Below the pieces are notes generated by a model. The model was not told the origin of the DNA and made no database searches. It saw only the letters and a list, made by a program, of their open reading frames with translations. DNA of 9,497 nucleotides from an uncultured Erysipelotrichaceae bacterium (GTDB lineage: Bacteria; Bacillota_I; Bacilli_A; Erysipelotrichales; Erysipelotrichaceae), in assembly GCA_902795875.1 (NCBI GenBank), contig CADBND010000066.1, positions 1 through 9,497 on the forward strand, written 5' to 3'. Shown here one piece after another: positions 5,342 through 9,497 of this stretch; position 1 is the first letter of the stretch; every line of letters begins with the position of its first letter. The position numbers and the translations under genes were made by a program.

Positions 5342-6546
5342 ATCCGTACCGCCTTCCTTATCATATCGCCATAGGCCGCTTTGAAAGGAACGCGCAGGAA
5401 AAGATACTGCGTCGGCTTATTGGCCAGGACGATGCTGTTCCAGTTCTCATCAAACATCAGTTCCGCCTTGAAACGGACATTGTCCAGATCCGGTCCGAAC
5501 GCCTCCAGTTCCTCACCGGCTTTGAATACATTCTTTACCTCAACGATCGCCAGAGAACGCCTTTCATCGTAGGCATGAACGAAGGCAACATAATCGTGTG
5601 TGACACCTGCTCCGTTCACCCCATAAAGATGTTTGGAGTTGTCGCAATCTCCTGAAAGGAAGCCGTCATCGCTCGGCCTGTTTTCGGCCTTACTGAGCTC
5701 GTTGTCGTAATACTCCAGCCGCGAAGGAGAAAGACTTCCCTTCTCGTAGATCTCATCGATCATATTGCGATAGGTCTTCACGACCTGTCCGATATAATAC
5801 TCCGATTTCATGCGGCCCTCGATCTTCATCGAAGCGACACCGCAGCGGATCATGGCTTCGATGTAGGCAGAAGCCCTGAGATCCTTGGAAGACATGGACA
5901 TCAGGCAATGGGGATCCGATACCAGCTCATCCCCGTCATACAGCTTGTATTTCCAGCGGCAGGAATGCGCACATCCGCCTCTGTTGGCATCCCTTAAAGT
6001 CATCCGGTTGGAAAGGACGCAGCGTCCCGAAAAGTTGGAACACATGCCACCGTGTATGAAGACCTCCAGCGGGATCGAGACCTTCCCGGCGATCTGACGG
6101 ATCTGCCGGATCCCAGCCTCCCTGGCTAAAACGACACGGTCTGCACCGAATTCCTTCAAAGTCCTTACGGCCGAAGAATTCAAGGAAGACAGCTGTGTCG
6201 AGATATGGCACTCCACATGCGGTGCTTCCTGTCGGACGATCGGGATCAGAGCAAGCGAAGAAATGATGACCGCATCGATCCGGATCTTCTCAAGAAAACG
6301 CAGATATTCCCTTATTCCGTAATAATCGTCGTCGTGAAAGACGATATTCACGGTGACAAAGACCTTGGCGCCATGTTCCTTTGCGAAAGCAGAAAGTTCC
6401 TGCAGATCGGAATTGGTGAAATTGGAAGCCCGTGAACGCAACGAATAAAACTTGCCGCCCACATAAACGGCATCTGTTCCATACATGATTGCGATCTTGG
6501 CCTTCTCCAAGTCCTTCGCCGGTGCTAAAAGTTCAACCTTATTCAT
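5338..6546 (-). CDS. trhP2: U32-family protein, TrhP2-like tRNA wobble-uridine hydroxylation protein
   Basis: A 402-residue protein of the U32 ('collagenase-like peptidase') family. Members with this layout, E. coli YegQ/TrhP and Bacillus YrrO/TrhP2, are needed to make 5-hydroxyuridine at tRNA position 34, using prephenate and iron-sulfur biogenesis, rather than acting as proteases. The N-terminal TIM-barrel-like half starts with VELLAPAKDLEKAK. The U32 signature spans residues 161-179 (E161, F163, G166, C169, G174, C176, S179), and C192 and C196 complete a four-cysteine set, likely an Fe-S site. The C-terminal part (about 310-402) resembles the small beta domain of YegQ-type members. It overlaps the upstream partner by 8 bases (6539-6546) and the next gene by 4. 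It has no clear ribosome-binding site, so translation is probably coupled. The symbol is by similarity to Bacillus. Confidence 0.85.
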   Translation of the reverse strand: MNKVELLAPAKDLEKAKIAIMYGTDAVYVGGKFYSLRSRASNFTNSDLQELSAFAKEHGAKVFVTVNIVFHDDDYYGIREYLRFLEKIRIDAVIISSLALIPIVRQEAPHVECHISTQLSSLNSSAVRTLKEFGADRVVLAREAGIRQIRQIAGKVSIPLEVFIHGGMCSNFSGRCVLSNRMTLRDANRGGCAHSCRWKYKLYDGDELVSDPHCLMSMSSKDLRASAYIEAMIRCGVASMKIEGRMKSEYYIGQVVKTYRNMIDEIYEKGSLSPSRLEYYDNELSKAENRPSDDGFLSGDCDNSKHLYGVNGAGVTHDYVAFVHAYDERRSLAIVEVKNVFKAGEELEAFGPDLDNVRFKAELMFDENWNSIVLANKPTQYLFLRVPFKAAYGDMIRKAVRI

Positions 6547-7414
6547 CTTTACTTATATTGGTCTTACGGAAAAGATATCCGGAAGAATAATTGTCTGGGA
6601 AATTGTGATAGAAGCTGTCCTCAATAAACTGCTTATTGTATTCCGATATGCGTCTGTAATCCCGGCATACCTGAACGATCCTTTTTTCATCCTCAATGAA
6701 AAGTGTATCGATAATCCCTCTTTTCAGGTAAGGCCGCAGTTCACAGATCTGTGAAAACATCGCAAATATGAAATCGCTGTAGATGAAAGTCCCGTTTCCA
6801 TCCTCCACGATCGGCATCCTGTATTCCCGCTGTTCCTCTACGAGCCTTAAGCTTTCCTTATCAAAATAATCGTAGTCCTTACCGATCTGCGAGAAATAGT
6901 TGGAAAGAAAACGCCTTCTCGAATAAGACAGACGCAGATGTCCGAATATCTGCAGATCCACCCTGCCGGGATTGTTTCTTGCGATCTCTTTGATCTCTGA
7001 AAGAGTCAGTTCTCGGGAAAGAACGACCGAATCGATCCCCTTTTCCAACATGAAAGCCGTATCCAGTGAATTACACAGAACGCTCTTGCCGTCATAGATC
7101 AGCTTGGAAGTCAGACCGTAGGATCTCGCCGCATCCATGACACCAAGATCATGGAAGTAAATACCGTCGACATTCATGTTTTCGATTGCATTCAGATAAT
7201 CGTACATCAGGATCTTCTCATCCTCACTGATGAAGTTGTCCATTACGATATAGAATTTTTTGTTCAATGCCCGGCAATAGCGGCAGATCTGTTCCAGCTC
7301 CTTCATAGAGAAACGGTAACCCGTCGTAAAATGCCTTCCGCATATCACTCCGTCGGTGAAAGGAAGGATCTTTTCCAACTGTTCCAGTTTTCTAAGAGTT
7401 ACCAGTATCTCCAT
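6539..7414 (-). CDS. trhP1: U32-family protein without the cysteine cluster, TrhP1-like
   Basis: A 291-residue U32-like protein, first in the operon. It has the barrel-type start (MEILVTLRKLEQLEKI) and a segment FGHLRLSYSRRRFLSNYF (157-174) at the place where catalytic U32 members have the cysteine-rich signature. All of those cysteines are replaced, as I recall also for Bacillus YrrN/TrhP1, the partner of TrhP2 in wobble 5-hydroxyuridine synthesis. It lacks the extra C-terminal domain. It probably acts as a partner or scaffold of the next gene's product in tRNA modification; that is inferred from order and family. The ATG at 7414 is preceded by TAAAAT ending 6 bases before it, with no Shine-Dalgarno site, so the operon mRNA may be leaderless. 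In Bacillus the pair follows yrrM/trmR; no such gene is present here. Confidence 0.8.
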   Translation of the reverse strand: MEILVTLRKLEQLEKILPFTDGVICGRHFTTGYRFSMKELEQICRYCRALNKKFYIVMDNFISEDEKILMYDYLNAIENMNVDGIYFHDLGVMDAARSYGLTSKLIYDGKSVLCNSLDTAFMLEKGIDSVVLSRELTLSEIKEIARNNPGRVDLQIFGHLRLSYSRRRFLSNYFSQIGKDYDYFDKESLRLVEEQREYRMPIVEDGNGTFIYSDFIFAMFSQICELRPYLKRGIIDTLFIEDEKRIVQVCRDYRRISEYNKQFIEDSFYHNFPDNYSSGYLFRKTNISKDE

Positions 7415-7420
7415 AATTTC

Positions 7421-7426
7421 ATTTTA
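7421..7426 (-). promoter_or_regulatory. -10 element of the trhP-methyltransferase operon, placed for a leaderless transcript
   Basis: TAAAAT on the minus strand (7426-7421) is followed by six bases and then the ATG at 7414, so the usual start distance falls on the A of the ATG. The -35 region around 7444-7450 (TGATTT-like) is weak and there is no TG extension. A 7-bp inverted repeat lies just upstream. Confidence 0.45.
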
Positions 7427-7458
7427 CTTTAAATAGACAGGAAAAATCACACTTCAGC

Positions 7459-7478
7459 CTGTAAAAAAGGCTTTACAG
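7459..7478. repeat. Inverted repeat CTGTAAA-N6-TTTACAG between typA and the trhP operon
   Basis: A perfect 7-bp palindrome with a 6-base spacer (7459-7465 and 7472-7478). Neither strand has a T run after it, so it is not a good terminator. It lies upstream of the -35 region of the trhP promoter, a position that suits a regulator-binding site. An overlapping AGCCT/AGGCT pair (7457-7461 region with 7468-7472) makes an alternative hairpin. Confidence 0.4.
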
Positions 7479-7486
7479 CTCCGATT

Positions 7487-7515
7487 CCAAAAGAAAAGCA
7501 GACCACAGTCTGCTT
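7487..7515 (-). terminator. Intrinsic terminator of typA
   Basis: On the minus strand AAGCAGAC and GTCTGCTT (7515-7508 and 7503-7496) form an 8-bp stem with a TGTG loop, followed by TTCTTTT. The stem begins inside the typA stop codon, the same arrangement as at the darA and fprA terminators. Confidence 0.85.
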
Positions 7516-9349
7516 AAGAACCTTTATTTGCTTCCTTGTTGACTTCACGCATATGTCTGCGCCGGTCAAGATTGGTCAGATAACGTTTCCTTAAACGGAT
7601 CGCATCCGGCGTGATCTCAACGAGCTCATCATCATTGATGAACTCAAGCGCTTCTTCCAGCGAGAAGACTCTGGCCGGAACCAGTTTCATCGCCTCATCG
7701 TTGCCGGTGGAACGGATCGCCGTCATCTTCTTGTTTACGGTCGGATTCACTTCAATATCCTGCGTCTTGGAAGAGACACCGACGATCATGCCTTCATAGA
7801 CCTCGGTCTGCGGTGTGATGAACAGCTGGCCTCTTTCCTGCAGATTCCACAAGGCATAAGTCATCGCCTTACCGGAAGCCATCGAGATCAGTGCGCCGTT
7901 GATACGCTGCTGTATCTCTCCGACAAACGGCTCATAACTGATGAACTTCCTGACCATGACGCCTTCCCCCTTGGTATCGTTGATGAATTCCGAACGATAT
8001 CCAAGCAAGCCTCTTGTCGGTACATGATAGATGATCTTGGTATAGGAACCTTCATCCTGTATATCGATCATCTGGCCTTTTCTCAGATTGAGTTTGTTTA
8101 TAACGGTACCCGAATAATCATTAGGCACGGAACAGATCACTTCCTCGACCGGCTCATGGAGTTTTCCGTCGATCGTCTTGAAAATGACCTCCGGACGGCT
8201 GACAGCGATCTCATAACCTTCACGGCGCATATTCTCTAACAGGATGGAAAGATGTAACTCACCTCTGCCTGATACCTTGAACGTATCCGTCGTGGCAGTC
8301 GCTTCAACTTTGAGACCGACATTGGTCTCAAGTTCTCTTTCGAGCCTTTCCTTGATATTGCGGCTGGTGACGTATTTTCCGGACCTGCCCTGGAAAGGAG
8401 AAGTATTGACCATGAAATTCATGGACAGTGTCGGCTCTTCGATATCGATCTGCGGTAAAGGAGAATAAACCCCTTCCGGGCCGATCGTATCACCGATCTC
8501 GATATTCTCGATACCGGAGATCATGACGATATCTCCGCATTGCGCTTCGCTTATCGCCGTACGCTTTAGACCCTGATAGTTGTACAGGTTAGCGATCTTC
8601 CGGTTCTCTTTCTTTCCGTTGTTGTTGCATACGGAGACCATCGCATTCTGACGGATGACACCCGAATAGACCCTTCCTACTCCGATACGACCGATATAAT
8701 CGTCGTATGCCAGAGCACTTACCTGCATCTGCAGAGGCTCATCCATCAGATCGGGATAGGGATCGACATGGGAGACGATCGTCTCAAACAGCGGATTGAT
8801 GTCATCGTTGGAATCACCCGGATTATATCTGACGATACCGCTCCTGGCTATACCGTAGAGGATCGGGAAATCCAACTGATCGTCATTGGCACTGAGATCC
8901 AGGAACAGATCATAGACCTCATCGATGACCTCGTTGATCCTGGCATCCTTCTTATCGATCTTGTTTATGAGCAGGATCGGTCTGAGACCGGCTTCCAGGG
9001 ATTTCTTGAGGACGAAACGCGTCTGCGGCATCGGTCCTTCGGAAGAATCCACCAGCAGGATGACCGTATCGACCGTCTTGATGATACGCTCCACTTCACT
9101 GGAAAAATCCGCATGTCCCGGTGTATCTACGATGTTGATCTTGTAGTCCTTGTAGATGATCGAGCAGTTCTTGGAATAGATCGTGATGCCTCTTTCCCTC
9201 TCCAGATCGTTGGAGTCCATGACTTGAGAAACGATCTCTTCATGATCGGAAAAGACATGAGACTGTGCCAGAAAAGCATCGACAAGTGTCGATTTTCCCG
9301 CATCAACATGGGCTATTACAGCCACGTTTATAATCTTTTTGAATTCCAT
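7514..9349 (-). CDS. typA: Ribosome-associated translational GTPase TypA/BipA
   Basis: A 611-residue translational GTPase that binds the ribosome at the EF-G site and supports large-subunit assembly and growth under stress or cold. GTPase motifs in order: G1 AHVDAGKST (13-21), G2 RGIT (53-56), G3 DTPGHADF (75-82), G4 NKID (129-132). MDSNDLERERGIT (44-56), NTSPFQGRSGKYVTSR and SGRGELHLSILLENMRREG are TypA-specific, and the C-terminal domain with YEGMIVGV and FINDDELVEITP is complete. Length is normal. G1 has Ala where most TypA proteins have His (AHVDHGKTT), making it EF-G-like at that position. Upstream of the ATG there is an extended -10 ending 8 bases before it; GAGG is present but only one base from the ATG, too near to work as a normal ribosome-binding site. 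It is divergent from tRNA-Leu. Confidence 0.97.
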   Translation of the reverse strand: MEFKKIINVAVIAHVDAGKSTLVDAFLAQSHVFSDHEEIVSQVMDSNDLERERGITIYSKNCSIIYKDYKINIVDTPGHADFSSEVERIIKTVDTVILLVDSSEGPMPQTRFVLKKSLEAGLRPILLINKIDKKDARINEVIDEVYDLFLDLSANDDQLDFPILYGIARSGIVRYNPGDSNDDINPLFETIVSHVDPYPDLMDEPLQMQVSALAYDDYIGRIGVGRVYSGVIRQNAMVSVCNNNGKKENRKIANLYNYQGLKRTAISEAQCGDIVMISGIENIEIGDTIGPEGVYSPLPQIDIEEPTLSMNFMVNTSPFQGRSGKYVTSRNIKERLERELETNVGLKVEATATTDTFKVSGRGELHLSILLENMRREGYEIAVSRPEVIFKTIDGKLHEPVEEVICSVPNDYSGTVINKLNLRKGQMIDIQDEGSYTKIIYHVPTRGLLGYRSEFINDTKGEGVMVRKFISYEPFVGEIQQRINGALISMASGKAMTYALWNLQERGQLFITPQTEVYEGMIVGVSSKTQDIEVNPTVNKKMTAIRSTGNDEAMKLVPARVFSLEEALEFINDDELVEITPDAIRLRKRYLTNLDRRRHMREVNKEANKGS

Positions 9350-9357
9350 ACCTCATT

Positions 9358-9385
9358 ATTTTATCATTATCGTTTTGAGTTTCAA
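9358..9385 (-). promoter_or_regulatory. Promoter of typA, placed for a leaderless transcript
   Basis: On the minus strand TTGAAA (9385-9380), a 16-base spacer and TAAAAT (9363-9358) preceded by TGA. The start would be about 9351-9349, at or within two bases of the ATG at 9349. Its -35 hexamer shares base 9380 with the -35 of the divergent tRNA promoter. Confidence 0.65.
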
Positions 9386-9402
9386 GATTTTTGTGATAGA
9401 AT
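9375..9402 (+). promoter_or_regulatory. Promoter of tRNA-Leu(CAG)
   Basis: TTGAGT (9375-9380), a 16-base spacer and TAGAAT (9397-9402) preceded by TGA. The start would be near 9409, leaving a leader of about four bases before the mature tRNA 5' end at 9413. Confidence 0.65.
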
Positions 9403-9412
9403 ATATTCGCAC

Positions 9413-9497
9413 GCACCGATGGCGGAATTGGCAGACGCGTATGATTCAGGTTCATATGGGGCGACTCGTGCAGGTTCAAGTCCTGTTCGGTGCACCA
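9413..9497 (+). tRNA. tRNA-Leu, anticodon CAG (decodes CUG)
   Basis: An 85-base class II tRNA with encoded CCA. The acceptor stem pairs GCACCGA (9413-9419) with TCGGTGC, with discriminator A. The D arm has GCG/CGC with a GG-containing loop. The anticodon stem is TATGA/TCATA with loop TTCAGGT, giving anticodon CAG at 9447-9449. A longer variable arm (TGGGGCGACTCGT) is as expected for leucine. The T arm has GCAGG/CCTGT around TTCAAGT. The gene ends on the last base of the window, so further tRNAs may follow. Confidence 0.96.

Noticed and set aside
5338..7414. U32 genes as secreted collagenase-type peptidases
   Set aside because: Neither protein has a signal peptide, and the tandem pair with one cysteine-free member matches the TrhP1/TrhP2 tRNA-hydroxylation pair better.
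7151..7432. Plus-strand open frame of 93 codons opposite trhP1, and other antisense frames over typA, trhP2 and fprA
   Set aside because: They lie wholly across well-supported genes, have no ribosome-binding site or recognisable domain, and have low-complexity or shadow-type composition.
1776..9349. Slight excess of C over G on the plus strand as a replication-strand signal
   Set aside because: Only a few lines were counted by hand and the excess was small, so I do not infer leading or lagging strand from it.
9351..9354. GAGG as a ribosome-binding site for typA
   Set aside because: On the minus strand it ends just one base before the ATG, too close for normal Shine-Dalgarno pairing, and probably lies at or before the transcription start.
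1..9497. Riboswitches, T-boxes, CRISPR arrays, insertion sequences or prophage genes
   Set aside because: All intergenic regions are about 100 bases or shorter and were read through; none contains a recognisable aptamer, repeat array, transposase or attachment site.

Overview
The window looks like a stretch of chromosome from an anaerobic or microaerophilic Firmicute of moderate GC. The evidence is a DarA/PstA-type c-di-AMP receptor, AzlCD, a TypA GTPase, paired U32 proteins resembling the Bacillus TrhP1/TrhP2 pair, and a large flavodiiron protein with its own reductase and rubredoxin modules. An Erysipelotrichia-like origin is my impression from the protein sequences; it is not proven. There is no sign of a mobile element, CRISPR array or large repeat, and coding density is very high. 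The longest gap between genes is about 100 bases.

Layout from left to right. (1) The 5' part of ftsE on the minus strand, cut by the left edge. (2) A divergent promoter region, then plus-strand darA, a hairpin terminator, and azlC-azlD (branched-chain amino-acid exporter) starting almost directly after the terminator. (3) fprA on the plus strand, a four-module flavodiiron/flavodoxin/flavin-reductase/rubredoxin fusion that should reduce O2 or NO, followed by a strong terminator. (4) A small acylphosphatase gene on the plus strand, whose 3' end overlaps the end of a long minus-strand operon. (5) That operon, read right to left: trhP1-like, trhP2-like, and two SpoU/TrmH-family RNA methyltransferases, all overlapping by 4-8 bases. 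(6) typA on the minus strand with its own terminator. (7) A compact divergent promoter region leading to tRNA-Leu(CAG), which ends exactly at the right edge.

The genes on the right half are all about translation: tRNA wobble-uridine hydroxylation (TrhP pair), RNA ribose methylation (SpoU pair), a ribosome-associated GTPase (TypA) and a tRNA. The left half holds division/cell-envelope (FtsE), c-di-AMP signalling (DarA), amino-acid export and oxygen/NO detoxification genes.

The points most worth a second look are these. First, the two tandem SpoU methyltransferases have complementary active-site substitutions, which suggests an obligate heterodimer. They sit behind the TrhP pair, which likewise has one member with and one without the cysteine cluster. 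Second, several genes (ftsE, typA, trhP1, possibly acyP) have a -10 element placed so that transcription should start at or within a few bases of the ATG, so they look leaderless. darA and fprA instead have a Shine-Dalgarno site and a very short leader. All of this is read from the sequence by eye; no searches or foldings were run.
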